Source of the DNA: Paracoccaceae bacterium
GTDB lineage: Bacteria; Pseudomonadota; Alphaproteobacteria; Rhodobacterales; Rhodobacteraceae
Reading direction: 5' to 3'
Assembly: GCA_003564655.1 (NCBI GenBank)
Contig: PXES01000243.1
Location: forward strand, 1-6,204
Length of the DNA stretch: 6,204 bases
The notes below the pieces were generated by a model, which did not search any database, was not told the origin of the DNA, and saw nothing but the letters and a program-made list of their open reading frames with translations. The position numbers were made by a program, and so were the translations under genes. Below, piece after piece: positions 1-6,129 of this stretch (position 1 is the first letter of the stretch; each line of letters starts with the position of its first letter).

Positions 1-410
1 GCCGTGTCGGTGGCTTTCTTGACAGCGGCAGCGGTTTCTTCCTGCATGTCCTTGCCAGCAGCCATCAGCAGTTCGACCGTGTCCATCTGGACCTTCTTCG
101 CGATCTCGGCGAAGGCGGCCATGTGCTCGGCGGTCATCTCGGCCGAGGACGATGCGAAATCGGTCATGGCTTTGGAATAGTCGGCCGGGTCTTCCTTCCC
201 GGTCGACACTTCACCGACTTTCGCCAGCGTGGACTTGGTCCATTTGGTCGAGACTTCGGTCGATTTCTCGGCGGCTTCCAGAGCGACCTTGCTCATCTTC
301 TCGGCCAGGGCGGCCTGCGATTTGAACATGTCCTGCATGGCGCTCATGTCCATCGGCATGGAGCCCATCATGTCTTTCATCATCTTGGTGTAGTCGGGGT
401 TCTTGGTCAT
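1..410 (-). CDS. phaP: Phasin (PHA granule-coating protein), C-terminus cut by window edge
   Basis: Phasins are small helical amphipathic proteins that coat intracellular PHA granules and control their number and size. The first 136 codons are visible; the gene runs off the window at position 1. The product begins MTKNPDYTKMMKDMMGS and is rich in Ala, Lys, Glu, Met and Ser with no Cys or Trp-rich core. It is clearly helical, with a typical phasin_2-like middle (KSQAALAEKMSKVALEAAEK, then an AEMTAEHMAAFAEIAKK stretch at about residues 90-107). The N-terminus is unusual: 11 Met in the first 39 residues. The start at 408-410 is supported by AAGGAG on the minus strand (418-423), 7 nt upstream; the other ATG at 413-415 meets a stop after two codons. 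It lies directly downstream of phaC, behind its own regulated promoter. Family knowledge: phasin is usually the most abundant granule protein. No signal peptide or membrane segment is seen. Assignment is from composition plus context. Confidence 0.93.
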   Translation of the reverse strand, partial: MTKNPDYTKMMKDMMGSMPMDMSAMQDMFKSQAALAEKMSKVALEAAEKSTEVSTKWTKSTLAKVGEVSTGKEDPADYSKAMTDFASSSAEMTAEHMAAFAEIAKKVQMDTVELLMAAGKDMQEETAAAVKKATDT

Positions 411-475
411 GGCATGTCTCCTTGAATTTCGTTGCGCGGGGCAGGCCAGATCATCCGGTCTCTGCTTACCCACAG

Positions 476-504
476 AATATGCATGCTGCGCTGCAGCATT
501 TCAA
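476..504 (-). promoter_or_regulatory. Candidate phaP promoter overlapping a PhaR operator
   Basis: On the minus strand TTGAAA (499-504) matches the -35 consensus at 5 of 6 positions. CATATT (476-481) follows after a 17-nt spacer as a weak -10; TATTCT (474-479) with a 19-nt spacer is an alternative. The 17-bp palindrome at 483-499 fills the spacer, so a bound repressor would block RNA polymerase. This gives a leader of roughly 60 nt before the phaP start. The -10 choice is uncertain; alphaproteobacterial promoters are often degenerate. Confidence 0.5.
483..499. promoter_or_regulatory. PhaR-type operator 1 (proximal to phaP)
   Basis: The core CTGC-GCT-GCAG (486-496) is an exact CTGC-N3-GCAG match. 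The symmetry extends to ATGCTGC/GCAGCAT, giving 7-bp perfect arms around a 3-nt centre. It lies 76-86 nt upstream of the phaP start. CTGC-N3-GCAG is the site I recall for PhaR of Rhodobacter sphaeroides, also as two copies before phaP. PhaR represses phaP until PHA titrates it off the DNA. Binding here is inferred; the phaR gene is not in the window. Confidence 0.8.
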
Positions 505-506
505 GG

Positions 507-537
507 ATTTTTTCTGCACCGCAGCATTTTTTCTGCA
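507..537. repeat. 12-bp direct repeat with T6 tracts, adjoining operator 2
   Basis: ATTTTTTCTGCA occurs at 507-518 and again at 526-537, an offset of 19 bp. The first copy contributes the left half of operator 2. The second carries only an isolated CTGC half-site followed by AAGC. On the minus strand these are A6 tracts about two helical turns apart, upstream of the phaP -35, where they could bend DNA or help polymerase contact. The region begins 14 bp past the phaC stop. Confidence 0.8.
514..524. promoter_or_regulatory. PhaR-type operator 2 (distal to phaP)
   Basis: CTGC-ACC-GCAG is a second exact CTGC-N3-GCAG match, starting 28 bp from operator 1, close to 2.7 helical turns. It lies 104-114 nt upstream of the phaP start and just upstream of the candidate -35. 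Outside the core the symmetry is lost, since TTT faces CAT. It probably supports cooperative PhaR binding, as in related species. Confidence 0.78.
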
Positions 538-550
538 AGCGCGACCAAGC

Positions 551-2353
551 CTATGCGACAGCGTCGATTTTCGAACTGACCACATAGGTTCCGGGGGCAT
601 CGACAAGCGCCGGATAGTCCGAATCACCGGGGTTTCTCGGTGCGACCTTGGCGCCCGACCGCCGGCGCAGCCAGGCCTCCCAGCGCGGCCACCATGAGCC
701 ATCGTGGAACTCGGCAGCGTCTTGCCATTCTTCGGGCGTGCCCTGCGGGTCGGGGCCGGCGTAATGGCCGTATTTCTTCTTGCTGGGCGGGTTGATGATC
801 CCGGCGATATGCCCCGACTGCGACAGGAAGAAGGTCTTGTCGCGGCTGCCCATCTTGGTGATCCCGCGGAAGCTCGACCGCCAGGCGGCGATATGGTCCG
901 TCTCGCAGGCGACGGCGCAGAGCGGGTGTTTCACATCTGCGATGCTGACCTCCTCGCCGCAGATGGTGAAGCGCGCACTGGCGAAGCGGTCCTGCTGGCA
1001 CAACTCGCGCAGATAGCGCACGCACATGGGGCCTGGCAGGTTGGTGCTGTCGCCGTTCCAGTAAAGCAGGTCGAAGGCGGGCGGCGCCTCGCCCATCATG
1101 TAGCTGCGGATCGCCGGGCCGTAGATCAGGTCGTTCGAGCGCAGGAAAGAGAAGGTGCGCGACATGAACTTGCTGTCGAGGTAGCCCTTGTCGGTGCACT
1201 CGGCCTCGATGCCATCCACGAAATCATCCTCGAGGAAAACACCGACCTCACCCTGATCCGAGAAATCCGTCAGCGTGGTGAAGAAGGTGGCCGAGCGCAC
1301 CGACTTGTCCTTGCGCTTGTTCATCAGCGCGAGTGTCAGCGCCAGCGTCGTGCCCGCGATGCAGTAGCCGATGGTGTTGACCTGCTTCTCGCCCGTGATC
1401 TCGCGCGCAACGCGTATCGCCTCGGCGTAGCCTTGCTCGACATAGGTATCGAGACCGACATCCGAATACTCTGCATCGGGGTTCACCCATGAGACGACGA
1501 ACAGCGTATAGCCCTGATCGACAATCCACTTGATCAGGCTGTTCTGGGGCTTGAGGTCCATGATGTAGAACTTGTTGATCCAGGGCGGGAAGATAACCAG
1601 CGGCGTGCGGTAGACCTGCTCGGTGGTGGGCGTGTACTGGATCAGTTCGAACAGCCGGTTGCGGAACACGACCTTACCCGGGGTGGTGGCAAGGTTCTCG
1701 CCCACAGTAAACGCGTCCTTGTCGGCCAGCGAGACCATCAACTCGCCCTTGTTGGCCTCGATGTCGCGCACCAGGTTTTCCAGTCCGCGCACGAGGCTCT
1801 CGCCCTCGGTCTCGACCGCCTTCATCAGCGCGTCGGGGTTGGTGGCAAGAAAGTTGGTGGGCGCCATCATGTCCACCATCTGCTGGGTGAAATATTGCAG
1901 ACGGCGCTTCTCGCGCGGCTCGACCGTCTCGAGCGACTGGACCGCATCATGCATCGCTTCGGACGCGATGAGATATTGCTGCTTGAAATAGTTGAAATAG
2001 GGGTGCGATTTCCACAAGGGGTTGGAGAAGCGCCGGTCGTCCGGGGTCTGGTCTTCGGGCGCCTGCAGCTTGCCACGCGCCAAAACCTCTTGCGCTTCGA
2101 CATGATGCTTGAGCGCCTTGCCCCAGTAGTCGAGTTGCAGTTCCAGTGCCTTGGAGGGGTTGCGCGCCATCTCTGTCCAGTAGGCCGTTGCGGCGTGCAG
2201 AAACATGTCCGAGTCGGGGGCCTGAAGGGTGGGGCGGGTGACCTCGCGCTGGGCCAGAGCCTCGGTCAGACGATGGCTCAGCTCCTCGATCCGTGCCATA
2301 TTTGCCTTCATGCGTTCGACTTTTTGGTCGTCGTCATATTCCGAAGTTGTCAT
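551..2353 (-). CDS. phaC: Class I polyhydroxyalkanoate synthase PhaC
   Basis: PhaC polymerises (R)-3-hydroxyacyl-CoA, chiefly 3-hydroxybutyryl-CoA, into PHA at the granule surface and releases CoA. The product has 600 residues, the usual size for a stand-alone class I enzyme (about 590-620). An N-terminal synthase domain covers roughly residues 1-230, followed by an alpha/beta-hydrolase catalytic domain. The nucleophile is Cys331 in GYCIAG, the family's G-x-C-x-[GA]-G box. The general-base Asp486 lies in CETDHIAAW and His515 in SQSGHIAGIINP; the conserved LLYWNGDSTNLPGP block is at about 429-442. All triad residues are present. The start has AGGGGGG (2364-2370, minus strand) about 10 nt upstream; Met15 is a less likely alternative. 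It is divergent from phaZ and followed after 140 bp by phaP. No strong intrinsic terminator separates it from phaP, so read-through into phaP is possible. Confidence 0.98.
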   Translation of the reverse strand: MTTSEYDDDQKVERMKANMARIEELSHRLTEALAQREVTRPTLQAPDSDMFLHAATAYWTEMARNPSKALELQLDYWGKALKHHVEAQEVLARGKLQAPEDQTPDDRRFSNPLWKSHPYFNYFKQQYLIASEAMHDAVQSLETVEPREKRRLQYFTQQMVDMMAPTNFLATNPDALMKAVETEGESLVRGLENLVRDIEANKGELMVSLADKDAFTVGENLATTPGKVVFRNRLFELIQYTPTTEQVYRTPLVIFPPWINKFYIMDLKPQNSLIKWIVDQGYTLFVVSWVNPDAEYSDVGLDTYVEQGYAEAIRVAREITGEKQVNTIGYCIAGTTLALTLALMNKRKDKSVRSATFFTTLTDFSDQGEVGVFLEDDFVDGIEAECTDKGYLDSKFMSRTFSFLRSNDLIYGPAIRSYMMGEAPPAFDLLYWNGDSTNLPGPMCVRYLRELCQQDRFASARFTICGEEVSIADVKHPLCAVACETDHIAAWRSSFRGITKMGSRDKTFFLSQSGHIAGIINPPSKKKYGHYAGPDPQGTPEEWQDAAEFHDGSWWPRWEAWLRRRSGAKVAPRNPGDSDYPALVDAPGTYVVSSKIDAVA

Positions 2354-2479
2354 GCAACGAATTCCCCCCTATTCTTCGCACGTGCAGCAAAATCGCATAT
2401 ACAATCTTAACGCTGACACGTCATGAATTAAAGCAGCGATTGGGCCAGCCGGCCCCGCTGCGAAAGATCGAGGACTGGC
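2354..2479. promoter_or_regulatory. Divergent phaC/phaZ promoter region
   Basis: This 126-bp gap separates two genes transcribed away from each other and must hold both promoters. An AT-rich core lies at about 2388-2410. TACAAT (2400-2405, plus) is a 5-of-6 match to a -10 for phaZ, with a poor -35 (TTCGCA, 2375-2380, 19-nt spacer). I could not settle a phaC promoter. Short palindromes are GCACGTGC (2378-2385) and TGAC-AC-GTCA (2414-2423), both possible but unproven operators. No exact CTGC-N3-GCAG site occurs here, unlike before phaP. A strong stem-loop occupies the phaZ-proximal part. Confidence 0.6.
2433..2461 (+). promoter_or_regulatory. Stem-loop in the phaZ 5' leader
   Basis: GCAGCG (2433-2438) pairs with CGCTGC (2456-2461) and GGGCC (2442-2446) pairs with GGCCC (2451-2455). 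The result is 11 perfect base pairs, a one-sided ATT bulge (2439-2441) and a 4-nt AGCC loop. It ends 8 nt before the phaZ Shine-Dalgarno GAGGA (2470-2474). No T-run follows on the plus strand, so it is not an intrinsic terminator for phaZ. It may stabilise the mRNA or tune translation. Read on the minus strand it is followed by TTTAATT, so a weak terminator in that direction is possible. Confidence 0.6.
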
Positions 2480-3760
2480 ATGAAGGGTATGGCGACCTAC
2501 GACTTGATGGAGTCGATGCGCAACACCAATGAATGGATGGGGGCTTCGGCACGCGCCTTCGCGTCCTATCCGATCTGGGGTATGGTGCCCAACCCGATGT
2601 TCAAGATCTTTTCCGCATGGGGCCGTGTGACCGAGCGCAGCTTCGCGCGCATGGTCATCAAGCCCGACTGGGGCATCACATCGGTCGTGGCCGAGGACGG
2701 GCGCGATCACATCGTCGAGGAAGTGGTCGAGATTGCGCGCCCCTTCGGCGATCTGCTGCGCTTCCGGGTGCATGGCCGCCCTGAAAAGCAACGCCGCGTG
2801 CTGCTGGTCGCGCCGATGTCGGGGCATTACGCGACTCTGCTGCGCTCGACCGTGGCGAGCCTTCTGCCCGATTGCGAGGTCCGGGTCACGGATTGGCACA
2901 ACGCGCGCGATATCCCCGTCTCGGAAGGCAAGTTCGATATCGAGGATTACACCCTCTATCTGGCGGACTTCATGCGCCATCTGGGCTCCGACACGCATGT
3001 CATCGCGGTCTGTCAGCCCGTGCCGCTGGCACTGGCCGCGACCGCCTATCTGGCCGAGCAGGACCCCGACGCGCAGCCCCTGACCCTGACCCTGATCGGC
3101 GGCCCTGTTGATCCCGATGCCGCGCCGACCGAGGTCACGGATTTCGGGCGCCGGGTGACGATGGGGCAACTCGAGCATTTGGCGATCCAGCGCGTGGGCT
3201 TCAAATACAAGGGCGTCGGGCGGCTGGTCTATCCGGGGCTGTTGCAACTGGGCGGTTTCATCTCGATGAATCTGGAACGCCATGCGCAGGCGTTTTCGGA
3301 CAAGATCACCGCCGAGGCGCGCGGCGAGGCGGGCGAGCGCGACAAGCACTACCGCTTCTATGACGAATATCTCGCCGTGATGGACATGACCGCGGAATTC
3401 TCCCTCTCGACGGTCGAGCGCATCTTCAAGGACCGCGAGATCGCGCGCAATGCCTTCGTTGTGGACGGCCACTTGATCGATTTCGCCAGCATCACGCGGG
3501 TCGCGGTCAAAGTCGTCGAGGGCGAGGAGGATGACATCAGCGCCCCCGGCCAGTGCCTGGCAGCGCTGGATGTGCTGACCGGTCTGGACGAGTCGCAAAA
3601 GGCCAGCCACCTCGAGCCCGGCGCGGGGCATTACGGCATCTTCGCGGGCAAGTCGTGGCGCAACAACATCCGCCCTCTGGTGATGGAATTCATGGACACG
3701 CATTCCGGCGGCGGCGGGCGCGGCGCGCGGCGGCTGAAAGTGGCTGCTTCCAACGGCTGA
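2480..3760 (+). CDS. phaZ: Intracellular polyhydroxybutyrate depolymerase PhaZ
   Basis: This cytoplasmic enzyme hydrolyses native amorphous PHB in granules to 3-hydroxybutyrate oligomers or monomers, the mobilisation arm of the PHA cycle. The product is 426 residues, close to the PhaZ1 family of Ralstonia/Paracoccus type (about 410-430), with no signal peptide. The nucleophile is Cys178 in VIAVCQP, the Cys-type box of intracellular depolymerases rather than the Ser lipase box of secreted ones. The acid is Asp351 or Asp352 in EGEEDDISAPGQ and the base His384 in GAGHYGIFAG. The C-terminal PHB_depo_C-like region covers about 220-410. The N-terminus ATYDLMESMRNTNEW is typical of the family. The ATG at 2480 has GAGGA 5 nt upstream; Met4 (2489) lacks a well-spaced ribosome site. 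It is divergent from phaC. The tail after residue 408 (GGGGRGARRLK) is basic and flexible. Confidence 0.97.
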   Translation: MKGMATYDLMESMRNTNEWMGASARAFASYPIWGMVPNPMFKIFSAWGRVTERSFARMVIKPDWGITSVVAEDGRDHIVEEVVEIARPFGDLLRFRVHGRPEKQRRVLLVAPMSGHYATLLRSTVASLLPDCEVRVTDWHNARDIPVSEGKFDIEDYTLYLADFMRHLGSDTHVIAVCQPVPLALAATAYLAEQDPDAQPLTLTLIGGPVDPDAAPTEVTDFGRRVTMGQLEHLAIQRVGFKYKGVGRLVYPGLLQLGGFISMNLERHAQAFSDKITAEARGEAGERDKHYRFYDEYLAVMDMTAEFSLSTVERIFKDREIARNAFVVDGHLIDFASITRVAVKVVEGEEDDISAPGQCLAALDVLTGLDESQKASHLEPGAGHYGIFAGKSWRNNIRPLVMEFMDTHSGGGGRGARRLKVAASNG

Positions 3761-3765
3761 ATTCG

Positions 3766-3801
3766 GTGACGGGGTCTGGCGCGTCGTCGCCAGCGCGTCA
3801 C
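3766..3801 (+). other. Nested stem-loop just after phaZ
   Basis: The outer stem is GTGACG (3766-3771) with CGTCAC (3796-3801). The inner stem is CTGGCG (3776-3781) with CGCCAG (3788-3793), closing a 6-nt CGTCGT loop. A GGGT/CG internal loop separates them, giving 12 perfect pairs starting 6 nt past the stop codon. No T-run follows, so it is more likely a 3'-end stabiliser or part of factor-dependent termination than a classical intrinsic terminator. Confidence 0.55.
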
Positions 3802-3883
3802 GCGAAGGATCAGCCGCACGCGAATTCCGTCGTCTTGCATGCGCATCTGACAAGGCGTGCGGTGGGCTTTCTGCAAAGGTAAG

Positions 3884-3912
3884 GGGCAAGGCCCGTATTG
3901 CCCTGTCGGCAA
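3884..3912 (+). other. Overlapping alternative hairpins upstream of the pmbA terminator-like stem
   Basis: GGGCAA (3884-3889) can pair with TTGCCC (3898-3903) across an 8-nt loop. The same TTGCC (3898-3902) can instead pair with GGCAA (3908-3912) across 5 nt. The two folds exclude each other. With the stems at 3913-3946 this forms a compact structured block in the 238-bp gap between phaZ and pmbA. No tRNA signature, ribosome site with an open frame, or known riboswitch core was recognised. It may be a phaZ trailer, a pmbA leader or the end of a small RNA. Confidence 0.35.
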
Positions 3913-3949
3913 GCCTGCCCTGAAAATACCGGGGCGGGCATTTTCATTT
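3913..3949 (+). terminator. Terminator-like stem-loop between phaZ and pmbA
   Basis: GCCTGCCC (3913-3920) pairs with GGGCGGGC (3932-3939) in an 8-bp stem with one G-T wobble and an 11-nt loop. The T-rich tail ATTTTCATTT (3940-3949) follows. This is a reasonable rho-independent terminator for transcripts coming from phaZ. The loop sequence TGAAAAT (3921-3927) is the exact inverse of ATTTTCA (3940-3946), so an alternative 7-bp hairpin competes with it. Confidence 0.5.
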
Positions 3950-3998
3950 GCTCAGGCGCGCATTAGATCGAAGGCGCTAGGCAGCGAATGGGGACCCG

Positions 3999-5360
3999 AT
4001 GGCAGAGGCGCAACTGACAGCGACACTGGAGCCGGTGGCCGACCTGCTGCTGGCCGCAGCGCGAGAGGCCGGGGCCGACGCTGCCGATGTGATCGTGATC
4101 GAAGGCCGATCGGTTTCTCTCGACGTTCGCAAGGGCGGTCTGGAACAGGCCGAGCGCGCCGAGGGGCTGGAACTGGGATTACGCGTGTTCGTCGGACAGC
4201 GGCAGGCCTGCATCGCCTCGTCCGACCAACGGCCCGCGACACTCGAGGCGATGGCGCGGCGCGCCGTTGCGATGGCGCGCGAGGCCCCCGAAGACCCGCA
4301 TGCCGGGCTGGCCGACCCCGACCAACTTGCCGCACAGCGCGATGCGGCGGGTCTGGAGCTTCTGGACCCCGCGCCCGAGCCCGCCCCGGCAGAGTTGCAG
4401 GAACTGGCCCAACGCGCCGAGGCTGCGGCACTCGGCGTTGCGGGTGTGGCGCAGGTGCAGTCAGCCTCGGCCGCTTATGGCACGCAGGCCGTGTGGCTTG
4501 CGGCAAGCAACGGGTTCCGCGGCGGCTACGCGCGCGGGTCGTCGCATATCTCCTGCGTCGCGATCAGCGGCACCGGCACGGGGATGGAGCGCGACTGGTG
4601 CGCCGAAAGCCGCGTCTTCCGGGCCGATCTGCCAGAGGCCGAAGAGGTGGGCCATCTGGCGGGCGCGCGCGCAGCCGCGCGGGCGGGGGCTCGCAGACCG
4701 CGCACCGGTGCCTTTCCGGTTCTCTATGACGAGCGTATTGCTGCGAGCCTGATCGGTCATCTGCTAAGCGCGATCAACGGGCGCGCCATTGCGCGCGGAT
4801 CAAGCTGGCTGCGCGACGAGATGGGCGCACAGGTTCTGCCCACCGGCATCAGCCTGCGTGAAGAGCCGCTGCGGGTGCGCTGCGGAGGATCGCGCCCCTT
4901 TGACGCCGAGGGGCTGGCCTGCGTGCCGCGCGATCTTGTCGCTGACGGCGTTTTGCAGGGCTGGGTGCTCGACCTTGCCACGGCGCGCAAGCTGGGGCTG
5001 CCGAGCACCGGCAATGCCGTGCGCGGCACCTCGGCGCCGCCCTTGCCCGCGACCTCGAATGTGGTGTTGACGCAGGGCGCGCGCTCGCAGGCCGAGTTGC
5101 TGGCCGAGATGGGCACGGGGCTTCTGGTGACCTCGATGATCGGCTCGACCATCAACCCCACCACGGGCGATTACTCGCGCGGCGCAAGCGGTTTCTGGGT
5201 CGAGAACGGCGAGATCGCCTATCCTGTCAATGAATGCACGATCGCCGGCAATCTGCGCGACATGCTCACGCGGATCATTCCTGCCAATGACGCGCGCCCG
5301 CATCTGTCGAGTGTCGTGCCCTCGCTGCTGGTCGAGGGGTTGACCCTTGCCGGCGAGTGA
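3999..5360 (+). CDS. pmbA: PmbA/TldE family protease subunit (TldD/PmbA family)
   Basis: PmbA (TldE) partners TldD in a cytoplasmic metalloprotease complex. In Escherichia coli it trims the leader of microcin B17 and helps degrade the CcdA antitoxin. The product is 453 residues, matching the about 450 of E. coli PmbA. Family blocks in order: an N-terminal domain with a VRKGGLEQ strand (about 43-50), GSSWLRDEMG (267-276), RPFDAEGL (299-306), GNAVRGTSAPPLPATSN (338-354), and the diagnostic C-terminal NPTTGDYSRGASGFWVENG (386-404) with NECTIAGNL (411-419). There is no HExxxH zinc motif, so this is the PmbA-type subunit and not TldD; tldD must lie elsewhere. GGGGA (3990-3994) precedes the ATG by 4 nt. 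The ATG at 3988 is in another frame. It overlaps the next gene by 14 bp, so the two are one operon. The true substrate here is unknown. Confidence 0.95.
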   Translation: MAEAQLTATLEPVADLLLAAAREAGADAADVIVIEGRSVSLDVRKGGLEQAERAEGLELGLRVFVGQRQACIASSDQRPATLEAMARRAVAMAREAPEDPHAGLADPDQLAAQRDAAGLELLDPAPEPAPAELQELAQRAEAAALGVAGVAQVQSASAAYGTQAVWLAASNGFRGGYARGSSHISCVAISGTGTGMERDWCAESRVFRADLPEAEEVGHLAGARAAARAGARRPRTGAFPVLYDERIAASLIGHLLSAINGRAIARGSSWLRDEMGAQVLPTGISLREEPLRVRCGGSRPFDAEGLACVPRDLVADGVLQGWVLDLATARKLGLPSTGNAVRGTSAPPLPATSNVVLTQGARSQAELLAEMGTGLLVTSMIGSTINPTTGDYSRGASGFWVENGEIAYPVNECTIAGNLRDMLTRIIPANDARPHLSSVVPSLLVEGLTLAGE

Positions 5361-6129
5361 CGATCTGGCGCTGCTGGTCGAGGCCGCATGGGAGGCGGGC
5401 GAGATCGCAAGGCGCCATTTCGGAACCGGTCCGGAAAGCTGGGAGAAGGATCAGGGGCAGGGACCGGTCACAGCCGCGGATCTGGAGATCGACGCCATGC
5501 TGCGCGCTCGGCTGCTGGCCGCGCGACCTGGCTATGGATGGCTGTCCGAAGAAAGCCCCCCGCTCGCTGCGCGGGGACCACGCAGCTTCATCGTAGACCC
5601 TATCGACGGGACCCGTGCCTTTCTGGACGGGTCAAGCGGCTTCGCGCATGCGCTGGCCGTGCTGGCGGACGGCGTGCCGGTCGCGGCAGTGGTGTATCTG
5701 CCGCTTGCCGGGCTGTGCTACACGGCAGCGGCGGGACGCGGCGCGCATCTGAACGATGCGCCGCTGGCCGTGGGCGCGCGCAAGCGGCTTGACGGGGCGA
5801 CGGCGCTGGTGACGCGCGCGCAACTCGCGCGGGATTTCTGGCCCGGTGGTGTGCCGCAACTAGAGCGGCATTTTCGCCCTTCGCTCGCCTGGCGGCTGGC
5901 GCTGGTGGCCGAGGGGCGGTTCGATGCGATGCTCACCCTGCGTCCGACCTGGCACTGGGATATCGCGGCCGGGGCGCTGCTAGTGGCCGAGGCTGGCGGC
6001 ACGGTCAGCGATGGCACTGGCGCTGCGCTGCGCTTCGGGGACGGCCAGACCCGCGCACCGGGGATCGTCGCGGCGAATGGCGCGCTGCATGCCGGGCTGA
6101 TGCGGCTGCGGCGCGCGGAGGCTGGCTGA
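5347..6129 (+). CDS. Inositol monophosphatase/CysQ family phosphatase
   Basis: This is a metal-dependent (Mg2+, lithium-sensitive type) phosphatase of 260 residues, a normal family length. Metal and catalytic residues visible are Asp45 in VTAADLEID, Glu68/Glu69 in WLSEES, Asp84 and Asp87 in DPIDGTRAF, and Asp205 in WDIAAG. The set is complete, so an active enzyme is expected. Substrate cannot be read from sequence: candidates are 3'(2'),5'-bisphosphate nucleotide (CysQ, sulfate assimilation), inositol phosphate (SuhB-like) or a related sugar phosphate. I lean to CysQ-like from the DPIDGTRAF motif and family habit. The start is TTG at 5347: an in-frame TGA lies at 5341-5343, no ATG or GTG follows in the first codons, and GAGGGG (5334-5339) sits 7 nt upstream. 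The start is inside the end of pmbA (14-bp overlap), so translation is probably coupled. Confidence 0.93.
   Translation: MPASDDLALLVEAAWEAGEIARRHFGTGPESWEKDQGQGPVTAADLEIDAMLRARLLAARPGYGWLSEESPPLAARGPRSFIVDPIDGTRAFLDGSSGFAHALAVLADGVPVAAVVYLPLAGLCYTAAAGRGAHLNDAPLAVGARKRLDGATALVTRAQLARDFWPGGVPQLERHFRPSLAWRLALVAEGRFDAMLTLRPTWHWDIAAGALLVAEAGGTVSDGTGAALRFGDGQTRAPGIVAANGALHAGLMRLRRAEAG

Noticed and set aside
123..425. 100-codon plus-strand frame opposite phaP
   Set aside because: His/Gly-rich antisense shadow of the phasin gene, with no coding signals of its own.
422..702. Small frames across the phaP-phaC gap on both strands
   Set aside because: They run over the operators and the phaC 3' end in the wrong frames and show no family motif.
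1361..1366. PhaC nucleophile box read as GYCIAG rather than GxCxGG
   Set aside because: Ala at this position is an accepted variant in class I synthases; the rest of the triad is intact, so it is not a defective enzyme.
704..1492. 262-codon open frame on the plus strand inside phaC
   Set aside because: Antisense shadow of a well-conserved synthase region; composition is low-complexity Ala/Arg/Val with no recognisable domain.
2369..3889. 506-codon open frame on the minus strand across all of phaZ
   Set aside because: The translation is Arg/His/Asp-rich with no family motif, and it mirrors codon-position GC bias of phaZ, which has complete catalytic motifs on the other strand.
3761..3998. tRNA or known riboswitch in the phaZ-pmbA gap
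   Set aside because: No T-loop GGTTCGAAT-type motif, no acceptor stem pairing and no riboswitch core that I recognise.
3857..4729. 290-codon plus-strand frame starting in the phaZ-pmbA gap
   Set aside because: Arg/Gly-rich out-of-frame reading of pmbA; pmbA itself has its ribosome site and family motifs.
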